From Lodderomyces elongisporus (Eukaryota > Ascomycota > Pichiomycetes > Serinales > Debaryomycetaceae): a stretch of DNA of 64,000 nt. How positions within the stretch are numbered: position 1 is the stretch's first letter; each line of letters starts with the position of its first letter. The position numbers and the translations under genes were made by a program. Below, piece after piece: positions 10,400-22,200 of the stretch. Under the pieces are notes generated by a model. The model did not search any database. It was not told the origin of the DNA and worked only from the letters and a program-made list of their open reading frames with translations. Location: NCBI RefSeq assembly GCF_030384665.1, contig NC_083678.1, positions 248,001 through 312,000 on the forward strand, written 5' to 3'.

Positions 10400-10773
10400 G
10401 AAGTAAAAGTAGAACGGTAAAACAAAAAAGAAATTGGAGAACTGGTATATATATATATATATTAATGAAAATTTTCCAAATAATAATTAATATATGTATA
10501 AGTACTTGTTTGTACAAGTATGCGTAAGTTTCTTCAATTACTGTTAAAGGCTAGAAGAGCGAAATTGTTACGACAAGGTTTAAATAATCCATATTCGTTT
10601 GACTTTTTTAATTCTTATTTGTTAGTGTCTAATGGAAAATTTTTCATTTAATTCTACATAGCAGTTTCTAATGAGTGACAAATAATACAATTACACAATA
10701 CTCGTAGTTTCCACCGCTAAATAAATCGTCTATGTTTTTTTTTTTATCATTTTTTAGATTCCTTTTTCTGATT
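10400..10773. other. Convergent intergenic region STI1 / HAL9-like
   Basis: About 370 bases holding two 3' ends. It includes a short TA repeat (10447-10461) and T-rich runs. I see no gene. Confidence 0.5.
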
Positions 10774-13700
10774 TTATCGTTTCGACTTACGACTTCTGCG
10801 ACTCGGTGTTTTTGACTTTCCTGAATTTGTTGATCTAGATCCCTTTGGAGTTGTACCATCATTCCCTTCCTGGCTAGAGGCTGTCCCAGTTCCACCACCT
10901 CTTACTGTGTTTCCATCGTTTTGGGTGTTGGCAGTATTAGTCCCGGCACTATAGTTATCAAGCAACTCAGAAATACCCATATTCGACGCATCATCAAACA
11001 TGTGTTCAAAATTTGGAAAGTAATCTTGCTGCGGAGGTTGTTGTGATGGTGCTTCTGCTGCTGATAATGATGATGATACTGGTGTTGGATGTCCAACAGA
11101 TAGGCGTGAATTATACACATGCGGCATCATCTGTGGTGTATGTTGCTGAGATTGTTGTTGTGGATGTTGCAGATGGTGTGGATGTTGCAGATGTTGTGGA
11201 TTTTGTGGGTGTTGGTGTTGCTGCTGAAGTATTGATTGCTGAAAGTTAGTACCAAAGGTTGCAGCGGCAACACCGGGACTGTAAACATGTTGTGGTATTG
11301 AAGAATCAAGATATTGTTGGTTGAAATTTAACTGGTTTTGCGGTTGTTGTTGTTGTTGTTGTTGTTGGTATAACTGCTGTTGTTGTTGTTGATGATGATG
11401 ATGATCTTGTTGCTGTTGCTGTTGTTGCAAATGCTGTAAATGTCGTTGCTGGTGTTGTTGCTCATGTGCCTCACGTTGTTGCCTCCTCTGCAGTCGTTTC
11501 CTCTGTTGCTGCTGCTGGTGTTGTTGTTGATCATATTGTCTTTTCCTTTCACCCTCCTGAGATTGGTGTGGATACTGTTGAGGAATTTGTTGCTTTTGTT
11601 GTTGATATGCCATGTCATTTAATTGGTCCTCATATTCCTGCGATCTTACCTGTGTTGAACTCAGTGGAGATATCGCATGCTTTAACATGCTATCAATCTT
11701 GCGCTCCATAAGGCTTTTTGAGGCAGCGGCGTTGTTATTTGGTGATTGGCTAGTAGTTCCACCTCCGCTTGAAGTGGATGCGTTTCGGCTACCAGATGAT
11801 GAGGAAGCATTTCTGTTACCCCTTGTAGTGAAAGCATTACCGTCGACTCCACTTGACGAGGATGCGTTGCCACCTCCGCTTGTAGAAGAAGTATTGCCGA
11901 CTCCGCTTATTGTAAACACATTTCCACCTCCACTACTGGTGGATGTATTACCGCCTCCACTACTGGTAGATGTATTACCACTTTCGCTTTTATTGGTATT
12001 GATCAACTCATATGGTCTAAACCAAAGATGACAGAATTCGCTAGCTTTCTGGGGATTTATACCCAATTCTTGACCATCAGAGTAAAAATCGGGAAATTCC
12101 TTCACCAAATTCAAATGCTTGCGAAGATTTTTGTATTTCTTGTAGAATTTGTCACTAACACTGTCATTGGCAACACTGAGATAAACCTTTAGGACAAATC
12201 TGGAAACCAAATCAAATAATGTCTGTCTAATGCAATGACGTTTAATTTTGGAATTCTTGTTCTTGTATCGGAAAGCAAAAAAGTTCAACGAAGTTTCAAT
12301 CATCAAGCTTATATCCCTTTCAGCATCCAAAGAGTTTGGATCTTCAAACCATACACTTGCCAAATGCAACAAAGCTGCAAAAGGATAATACAAAAACCAA
12401 CTGAAACTAGAGAATAGCATTGTTTTGAGATTGAAACTCTTGGTGACATAAAGAATAGTTCGAGCAGCTTGCATAGACAACTCTTTGAATTCTTTCGACT
12501 TTTCAATCAAGAGTTTATTTTCTTTGTTATTGGGTATAGATTGTAAAGCAACTCGGTTTATAGCCATTGACAGCAAATAGTAGTTGAAATACATGGCAAC
12601 CAAATTCTCGTATCCGGAGTCCACTGTTAGTATATGTTCCAATGGTTTGTTCTTCTTGTTGAATAAAAACCGATCATCATCATAAAAACAAATGGTGATT
12701 GGTGGTTCTGCCAAATCCCTTAACCCAGACAAGTTTCGATTAATTCTACCCAAAACCTTAATCATGGTGGAAAATGATTTTCCCCTCGACTCGTTACTAA
12801 ATATCTGGTTATAAGCTTCAACACGGAGCTTTGTCAAATGGTGAAGAAAGAAAGCCGCACACTGATGAAGTGCTTTTTTCTCTTTCATTTCATTTAAATA
12901 TGTCTCTGATCGAGGTCCTTTCCAAAGGTCCCTTATCAAATCAATGTTTGATCTCATAATTGTTTGCACTGACCTATCACTTTCTTCAAAACTTGTCAAA
13001 TCGCCAGATTTGAGCATTGGTGGTAATCCATTTCGGAAACAGTTTGTAATTTCAAAATATTCACAAGACCACCAAACGACTTTTCTAGTTTGTTTTTCGT
13101 GCCAGCTTAATTCTTCATAACATTCCTTTCTCTGCAACCCCAAGTCAAGTGCTAGTCTCGTGGCAATGGTTATGGGGATACTGCTAAATCTCATGATTGA
13201 CACAACCAGCTCACAATACATAACAAACAATAGTAAGGCTTGGACACTTGCCACGCCTTCGCCCCACCAAGTTATACGATGATAGTAATAAATCATTGCA
13301 AAAAAGCATTTGGAATCCAACTCAACTAGCTGCTCATCGGAAAGTGCCTGTATTGATTCACCAATAGGTAGATTTGTTTTTCTAATTTTGATATTGTTTC
13401 GCTCGTCGATTACTGCAGATATAGATAATGCCACCAGGACCGTCATAATCATTAACTCGGACCAAGTAAATGGTCGCAACTTGGAATTAGGTCCTTTTGT
13501 CGGTGTCTGTTTGTTGAGCTCAAAATAATCTTTAAAGAGCTTCTTTATATAGGTACTATCACAAACATACGAAGCCAAGTACATTTCATCAAAACTGGTC
13601 AAGATCTCCATTGGCAATGTGATACTTGGAAATGTATTGTCCATGAGATCTGTTCTGTTTGTGAGATTCGCTTGTATGGGTTGTGAGGCTGAGTCTAGAA

Positions 13701-14829
13701 ACGCCAGGCCATAGAAGCTGTATATATCAGCCATTTTTACAATAGAATGAATATCACTTTGTCTTCCGTGGCCTAATTTTCGAAAAAGTTGCCGAATAGA
13801 ATCTTCGGAGAATATGTTTATAACGGAATGGTATCCGAATTTATTGAGCTGCAGTGGGATCCTCGATCCCTTGCGCTCTCGTCCTTCAATTTCATTCTCG
13901 TCTCCCTCTTCTCCTTCTTCATCGTCATCATCATCTTCTTCTTCTTCTTCGTCATCGTCATCGTCGTCCTCTCCATCTTTTTCGTTGTCAACATCATCAT
14001 TATCGTCGTCGTCATCAACATCTTCATCATTAATATCGTCGTCGTTGTCATCGTTATCTTCTCTATCGATACCATTATCATCCTTATTTTTCTTCTTGTT
14101 CTTGTTTTTGTTCTTGTTCCTGTTCCTCTTCTTGTTCTTGATTCTCTTATTATAAATATAATCCCCATCGTCTATTTCATTTTCTTCGTCAATATCCCTT
14201 AAATATGATGTCGTCGCGTTGTTAGACTTTTGATTAAGTTGAGATAATGCAAGCGCAGCCTGTTGAGGAATGATATCCTTGATCGACGAGTTATTGTTGC
14301 TACCTTGAAGACCTTTTGTCAAATTAGTCAATAATTGCTCGATATTCAACAATCTTCCATCGAGTTCCTTCATTGAACGGCTTTTGCTCACTCTACTTGA
14401 CGCCGTCGACGATGGTGCTCTTGGTGCCCGAGGTTTCCGTTCGGTATCATTTGCATACACGCACTCGCCTTCATTGTTTTGCTGGCAATTCAAACATGGT
14501 TGTCCTCCATCACATTTGACTTTCTTCAATCGGCAAAACTGGCATGCTTTTGCGATGCGAGCCCGTTTCTTTTTCAACGGGTATGTTATTGATGAGGAAT
14601 AAGGTTTTGTACTAATTGAGGAGTTGTCTTCACTTGGAGAAAGAGCGATTGTGCTATCTTGGGTAATTGTACTTCCTGTGGTTTTTATGGATCTCTGATC
14701 TACCCCTCGACTAAATTGGTTATGAAGATTTAATTGTGGCTGGTAATTGGTCGGAAGAATTTCATTTGGATAGTTTGCTTTATTCGATGGATCATGTTCT
14801 TCTGTTTCTAGTTGCTCTATCTAGTTTTG

Positions 14830-14871
<42 letters not shown>

Positions 14872-14988
14872 TGCCGGTTCCTCGTCTTGTTGCAATCCTT
14901 GTTGTTGGGTATAAGTAGGAATATTCTCCTCCTGTTGGTGATGAGCATACAAAGACTCATGATCGATTGGTAAAGGAGTGTCTGACAT
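10774..14988 (-). CDS. Zn2Cys6 transcription factor, HAL9-like, with an in-frame TAG near its 5' end
   Basis: Fungal zinc-cluster regulator, paralogous to TAC1 next door. The Zn2Cys6 motif (C-x2-C-x6-C-x5-C-x2-C-x7-C, 14461-14544) sits in a basic context, followed by a very acidic Asp/Glu segment (about 13900-14080), the fungal middle homology region (for example YYYHR, IATRLALDLGLQR, VVWWSCEYFE), a Ser-Gly minisatellite and a polyGln C-terminus with a basic final tail. The frame is open from 14820 to the stop at 10774, but no ATG precedes the zinc cluster in that stretch; the next is after it. Upstream, the same frame gives ATG 14986-14988 and 54 codons including about 13 consecutive Gln codons, ending at TAG 14821-14823. 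The boundaries assume this is one gene with a single interrupting stop. Alternatives are TTG initiation at 14577, a weak intron, or a base-call error. Synteny suggests C. albicans HAL9; the assignment is tentative. Confidence 0.8.
11340..11460 (-). repeat. PolyGln-coding tract in the HAL9-like gene
   Basis: Runs of TTG/CTG on the plus strand encode Gln (with a His run near 11389-11405) in the C-terminal region of the zinc-cluster protein. Such tracts are typically length-polymorphic. Confidence 0.8.
11748..11990 (-). repeat. Coding minisatellite, about 30-bp Ser/Gly/Asn-rich unit
   Basis: About eight imperfect copies of a unit encoding roughly G-N-x-S-x-S-S-G-G-G. The two copies nearest 11990 are almost identical, which points to recent unit duplication. 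The segment joins the middle homology region to the Gln-rich tail. Confidence 0.75.
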
Positions 14989-16359
14989 GATGCTGAAAAA
15001 AAAAAAGAAGAAGAAAGAAAAAAATATACTAATCTTTGCACACTTTAATGTAACATTAAAACCACGGCTATCAATTAGTTCGATTCAATTTAATAATACG
15101 CTGGCTCGATCAGACACAACAAGATTATTGTTACTAGCTTCAAAGAATATGGTTGCAAAAGGTTGTAGATGCAAGTGCCCTTGGTGAAGTTGATTCGCAG
15201 ATTCCAAAGGAAAGCCGGTGAAAATTTATGCAACAATATATACGAAGCAACCAACCTGATGCTATGTAGGCGTTTCTATTAAGTATGCCAGATGTGTCAA
15301 TTATATATTGGCTGCCTCGTGAATTCTTTGGCACCGATCGGTTGATTCGATAAAAATCAAATTATTATATATTTATATATATATATATATAAAAATATGA
15401 GAAAAATGATCAAATTAGGTAGAATGGAAAGAAAAGGAAGGAAAGAATGAGATTCAACCTTTCAATAATTCGTTCAATAGCGAAGGATGGGTTTGAATTT
15501 TTTTTTTGTTCTGTTTTGTTTTGTTTTGTTTTGTTGTTTGAATTTTTTTTTTTATTTTTACCCCCCGAAAGATAATGATACTGGCTGAAGTATCCAACAT
15601 GCCATGAGTGTGTGCCTCTCTTTCAATTGAGTCTTTGATCAAAATTGTCTCACTTGGTTTTCCACAATGTGCGTTTTGTCATCCTTTTCTCTTCTCGTCC
15701 GCTTTGCCTTCGTTTATATAGCGAGTATCTTAGCCTGTCTCGCATATATGTTGTGAGCCTTGAATAAACTAAACTAGTGGACAACAAAGGCACTTCCCTG
15801 AAGTTTGCGCAATTTGCAACACGGAGAAAAAAAAATTGGAGATACAAGTCTTGCAAAAAAGATTGAAGTTCAAAGAAAAGAATGTTTAAAAAAAAAAAAA
15901 AAAAAAGAGAGGAGAGGGACATGGAGTGAAACATTTGGCAGCAAAAATTTCAATTCATCAAACTTCTTTCATTTTCTTAGTTTATATGCATTCAATGAGC
16001 ATCTATCGTAGCTTTAGTAAAACACTTTTTATAAAGTCCAGAGATATCTCATATACTTACGTCGGAACTCCTGTGACGAAGAGAAGAAATTTTGAAGTTT
16101 GAAATTAGAAAAAAGAATTTCTGGTAAAGATTCAACAATAATGAGCTTTGCCCAGTCGACCAACGAACTTGACAAGAAAACTACAAAGGTTTACAACCAC
16201 CGCCTCCATAACTACAGGTCTTTTCATTTTTTGTTTTTCTTCTTCTAAACACCTTGTTATTTCAGCATTTCAAAAGAGTTTCATCTGTTTTAGTAATCCA
16301 ACTCGGCATATCACATATTTGCTAAAGATGATTGAAGCTACCTCAAGTTAGAAATGTAG

Positions 16360-16360
<1 letters not shown>

Positions 16361-16394
<34 letters not shown>
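16361..16394. repeat. (TA)n microsatellite
   Basis: A long uninterrupted TA dinucleotide run in the gene-poor region. Confidence 0.85.
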
Positions 16395-16399
<5 letters not shown>

Positions 16400-17565
16400 A
16401 GACAAATTAGATATCTAGAATTGCATGCGTTGTTTTTCTTCTCTGTCTAGCCGGTTCTATTGATGAGGAAGTTAGTTCACTTGTGTAGAATTTCCCTCTT
16501 ATAAGCTGTGTTTCTCGTTATATGTTTTATAATTTCCAAGCCGTTGATTTTCAGCCTGCTGGATACGAGGAACGAAATATAAGAAGAGAAAAGAAAAGAA
16601 AAGAAGAAGGGAAAGGAAGAAGGGACAATGAAGCTTGTGTTGCGGAATATAACTAAAAGAACTGCATATGTTGAAATATAGTGACCAGATTTGTGGAACT
16701 ACATTGCTTGCCATCCCATCACAGGTATTGTTATACAGGACGGGGTCAACACTATGATCTGGCTTGATCAAGAGCGCGTATCCGTCTACCAAAAAGAGAG
16801 AGAGAGAGGGAGGAAAAGAGGGAGGAAGAGAGAGATATACAATGAGAAAGAAAGGTTAATACAACTTGGTTGTTACTTGAACATCATTTTCGGCTAAACT
16901 TAACCAGATTTAGGACTAGCTGTAGGTTTCATATGACTATAAAAAATATAGTTTTAGAGAATACTCGTGTCCTGCTATTTTATTTGTTTGTCTATTTTTA
17001 ACATTCTCATCTCCAACTCACATCCTCTACTCACCCTTTCCCCTATGTCATCCACATCCCATGTTTTGTTACTTGTTTATGTTTTTTTTGGTATTTTTTT
17101 TGGTTATTTTTTTGGGGTTCTTTGGTATGTGGTGCTTATGCAACTCTCAGATAGTATGATTACGCCATCTCTCTTGCATAATATGACCATGCCCAACTTT
17201 TCAAAATAAAAAATGGGAAAAAGTGTAAAAAATAAAACAAAAAAAAAAAAGATAAAAAAGATAAAACGAAATGAATAAGAAAAATTTAATATAGAGAAGG
17301 GCAAATAGTCTCGGAAGTGACAAGAAATTTTCAAACTTCCATATATACGGTCCGAGCTATTAAAATCTAGAGCCCAAATCCAAATCTAGACTTAAACCAA
17401 AGACTCATACCCAATACCTAAAGCACCATTTGCAAAGAAAAATAAAATATAGTCGGGCTCTTTGATTCAAAAGTAGGCGGTGAAGGGGGGAAGGGAAGGG
17501 AGTATTCTTGTTTATTAATACTTTTTGTAGTGTGGACCTGCACGTGACTGCCTAAATAAAAATAA

Positions 17566-17597
17566 AACAATAATAATAATAATAATAATAATAATAG
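17566..17597. repeat. (TAA)n microsatellite
   Basis: About ten ATA/TAA trinucleotide units with one variant unit near the end. Confidence 0.8.
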
Positions 17598-19209
17598 TAA
17601 TAAAATAAACTGGTCGGCCCCCTTACATTTCTTTTATAATATTCTATATATTACTGAGCACTGATTGCAAAAATTTTCGTATCAGTCGATGACTTTTCTT
17701 TGGAACAAACAAAAGAGAATGGAGTGGTGAGCCTTCCATGTAGCCTTACTTGGTTTTTGCATTGCATTGCATTGTCTTGTCTTGTCTGAACTTGTTCTTA
17801 CACTACTCTAGTTACTGAATGGCAATGGCACCAAAATAAACAAATATATATATATATTAGTATATATATGGCATATATATAATATATGTAACTAAAACAG
17901 AGTCTCTCTTTCTCTCCATCGTTTCTGTCCTATTTGCCTAGGATACGTTTTACAGTTTCTGGTATGTGCAGTTACGAAGGAAGCGCAATATCGTTTAACT
18001 TCCTTACCTTTTCTTTTAATACAAAAACAAACAAAGATGAAAATCATGAAATAAGCACTTCTGCTCGAGTTCCGTTTTGAAAGATATGTTGATTGTTCTT
18101 ACTAATAGAAATACATGGAAACAATTAATAAAAGGAAAATGAAAAGAATTATAAAAAAAAAAAGGGAAAAAAAAATAACAAATCGCAGTGGTTTGCTCAC
18201 TAAGGCGGGCAAGTGACATCACTATTATCCAAATTTGCTATATAGAAGTCGACTATAGATGCACAATAATATCGAAAGCAAACAAATTAGCTACAAACCA
18301 CAAGAACCACGAGAAGAAAACAATTTTCTCCAACATTTTGGGATTCTGTTCCAACTCAAATGTAGTCTTTTCTTTGAATTATGGAGAAAAAAAAAACAGG
18401 CTTGGAAGGTTTGTTCACCAACTGTATTCCTATTGAGCTTTTTTTCACTATTCCTCTACTTCCACTTCTTCGTCCCTTCTTCTTCCCCTTCCCCCTCTTT
18501 CCAATTCTCACATAAGAGAATGAACAAACAAATTTTTTAACTTTTAGCTTTTGTTCTTTGAAACTGTATCTTAAAATTTCCTTTCCTCTAAATTTTTTAA
18601 ATTTTTAAATTTTTTTTTTTTTTCCTTTTTTCTTTTTTGTCCCCTTTTTTTGTCCTTTCGCCAAAAACTGCGGTGTGGCTAATGTATAACTTATATTGTG
18701 AGTCTCTATCCTTTTTTCCTTATTTCATATAGATTAACTGAGTCACGTGCTTTAACTTTAATTTAGCAATGTGCAATGTGTAATGTCGGACGAGTTACAT
18801 CACCATCCCATACATGCAAAGGAATTTGTTAAACATCCACAAAGAAGACAAGATTCTTGCAAAAAAAAAAAAAAAAGGGAACCCAGAAAGTATGGAAGTT
18901 CGGAAGGCGGAATCAAACCGGAACAGTTTTATAATCTTCTGATTCCTATACAACCATACACAAACTCTTTGAATCTTTTTTTGCAACTTTTACAGCCCTT
19001 TTTTAAAAATATAAACTATCCTAACAAAAAAAAAGAAAAACAATACAATAATTGAATTTAAAACATCAAAATTGACGTATTGAACTAAAACCTCTTGTGA
19101 AAAAGCCAAATGAAGGAAACATCAACACTCAACCATTTTATTTTTATTTTTTTTTGGTAATATGTAAATGTATATGTACATATATTAACTTTGAAAATTC
19201 ATGCCAACT

Positions 19210-22200
19210 CTAAATTCCCATATTGTTGTCAAAAAAGAAATTGGGCATGTTGTTCATTTGATTCATCAAGATATTGGTGACAACACCATCATTACCAGTC
19301 TGAGCAAATAAATCGTATCCATCTAAACCAACTCCGCCTCCTGTTCCTGCCTCTACTCCTACTCCTGTCTCTACTCCTCCGCCTATACCCATGTTTCCAC
19401 CTCCTGCTCCTGGGGTCCGCATAGGAGTCTGGCCAGTACGAACATAACTAGTATTATAATTTTCATGGGGGGTGTGTACTTGAGGATTCGAAGACAGACC
19501 CAGACCATACACTCCGCCTTGTGGATACGCATTGCCATTTCTCATTGCATACTCTGGACTCAACCCTGCATTATGCACATTGATATGCCCACCAGGAGTA
19601 TTATCAACACTATCAGTAAGATTCGATACTGAGGGATTATACCTTGGAGATAACGCATAGGGACTGTTTTTTCGACTCAATGAATTTACAGATGAAACGG
19701 CTGAACTAGAATGTCGACTTAATGCAATAGCTTCAGTATTGTTAAATGGAGAAGCACCAACAATGTTCTTAATCACATGTTGCACATCCTGGAAAATCTC
19801 GGGAAATCTCTCTTTTAAAGTCTTCAACATGCTAGGGTGATCATACGACACTTGTTGTTTAGTTTTATCTTGGTACAGCTTAATAATCACATTCAACATT
19901 AATTGAATCACCAACGATACCGAAATGTCAGACCTACCAATCAACAAAATCGAATCATCATGAGTTATACTGAAAAACCCTTTGGCTGCATCAATCAATA
20001 AATTAACATCTGTTCCAGCTTCTGCTGAATGAGGGTGATTCAATATAGAGGCACCCAAAATCAAGAAAGCACTAACTGCATAAAACAAAATCCAATTGAA
20101 AAAAGATGGAGTATAAGCACCATCAATTTGCAGAACAAGCACCAACATAGTTCTAGCAGAATCCAACGACAAGTTTCGATACTCAACAATCTTGCTGTCG
20201 TAATTAACATATTCTGATCGAACAATAAAAGGAACTCTATTAATAATCATCAATTGCGAGAAAAATATCAACAGATTGGAAATAAGAAACTGACGTTTGT
20301 TCGCAGGCACATCAGGAGTCAAGAGTCTAAACTGTGGATCATTAAAAAACCTCGGTCTCTCTTCTTCCGGCGACCACATGGCCAATTCAAAAATCTCGTT
20401 ATTTAAATCATCCAATGTCTTCGACAAGGACTCAAAATCTCTGGTTTGAGCAGATGCAGAAAATAGCAATTGGTAAGATTTCGCTCTGATCCTAGTAAGT
20501 AGCATGGAAAAAAAACAATAGTATCGCGGACCATCGGCAAACTCCTTAATTTTATGGAGAAGCCTATATCTCAATGGCACAGACTCATCACCAAACAATA
20601 TCTCACTGGCTGCAAACCCACACCTTACTTTCTCGCCGTTTCCATTATTTTCGCCATTTCCGCCATTTTCGCCATTTCCGCCATTCTCTCTATTGTCTCC
20701 ATTGTCTCCATTCTCGCCGTTTCTTTTACAAGTAGACGATGTGTCAGAAGAAGCGTCTAAACATAGTCTAAGCATATCCATTTCATCGTTTGTGGAAACA
20801 TCCTCAACGTTAATTGCTGGTGGTTTACCCGTCTTGAAACACATTTCAGTATCAAAAAATTGACAAAACCACCACAAGAGTCTTCTGCGCTCTTGCTCTT
20901 TCGGACTTAAATGGTAAAGAGATTCTGAACGGTGTAAGCCCAACTCTTGTGCGTATCTAATTGCAACAGACAATGGAATATAGTTGAAATGGCCAGTAAC
21001 CCAATTTGACTCGAGGTAAACTAATAATGACAAGATCCCTTCCACGGTTTCAATACCATCATTCACAACACATAGTCTTTGATAATAGAAAATCGAATTG
21101 TTGAGCCATTTCTCTTGCAACTTTGGTAAATTCTCCAGTGGAGAATGCTGTCTCTTTTCCATTTTGATCAACAGTGCTATTAACAAAGACGATGTCATAA
21201 TTAACAATTCAGATAGTTTGAAGCTCCTCGATTTTTTGTAATATGCTTCAAACATCTCCTTGACTCTATTAGAGTCCATAATGATATTCACAAAACTCAA
21301 CTCCTTATAGTGAGAATCAATCAAATCAAACACAAATTTAGGGTCCAGAGGGAAAGGAGACTCGAGCAATGTTTTTCTCTCTGTCTTATCCACTAATGGA
21401 GGATCGACCCATTTCTGCACAAACAGTGCACATTTTGAATGAAACAAAAGTGGTAAATTTCTTATTGGTCGAACATATTGTTTCCCGTCAGGGCCCAAAG
21501 TCTGCTCCATCCAATCTAGAGATTCCTTGGAAAACATACACCAAATGGACTGTGTACCAACGAAATGTTCGACATTCTTTGCCTTTGAATCGCCAAGTGA
21601 TGTATTAGCAACTGAGTTTGGCTCAACGCTTTTATTCCTCAGTTCCGGCTGCAGGTTGTTGTTGTTACTGTTGCTGTTGTTACCATTGTTGTTGTTGTTG
21701 TTGTTGTTACGGTTCCGTGACTTTGATCCTTGATTTATCACTAGTGGCACTTGAGACGACAGTGGGATTTGTGAGACTAGTGGATTCTCCTTTACTGCCT
21801 TTGCGCTCATTGATGACTCCACCAACATTTCAACTGTGCTCTGCAATTTATTCATTAAGCCTTCAAGTTTAGTCAACCGTTTATCTGTAAAGTTATCCAG
21901 TACTGTAGTACCATTAACAATCGCACCAACATTAGAGCTCTTTGCTCTCTCTGTCTTTTTCGTTGTTTGGGCTCCTGCGTCGTTGGATGGTTTCTGTTTC
22001 TTACTTGGTTTCTTTGTATAATGACACTCCTTGGGTTTTTTGGAATCTACACAGTGTCTGCATGGGTATGTTCCTGAACATCGGATCTTATGAGTTCGGC
22101 AGTTATCACATGCCACCCGAACTCTTTTGCGCGTAGTATCATTAGGATCGTTGCCTGTGATTTGTTGAATTTCAGTAGGCTCATTGGTGAGCGAAGGAGA

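Larger units (their letters stand above)
14989..19209. other. 4.2 kb gene-poor region between HAL9-like and TAC1
   Basis: No supported gene. Open frames here are short, low-complexity or lack conserved features. Visible elements: a (TTTTG)n run near 15509-15533, TA repeats near 15361-15391 and 16361-16394, GA-rich tracts near 16566-16620 and 16795-16835, a (TAA)n run at 17566-17597, CACGTG at 17541-17546 and 18744-18749, and T-rich stretches near 18595-18650. I found no tRNA and no obvious long inverted repeat by eye. It may be an extended 5' regulatory region of the HAL9-like gene, the site of a lost gene, or host non-coding transcripts. Confidence 0.5.

Noticed and set aside
13789..14202. 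Open frames opposite the acidic region of the HAL9-like gene
   Set aside because: These are shadows of GAT/GAC/GAA repeats in the real coding strand.
18886..18990. Minus-strand GGTTTGATTCC resembling a tRNA B box
   Set aside because: The flanking T stem does not pair and no A box or acceptor stem is found at the required distance.
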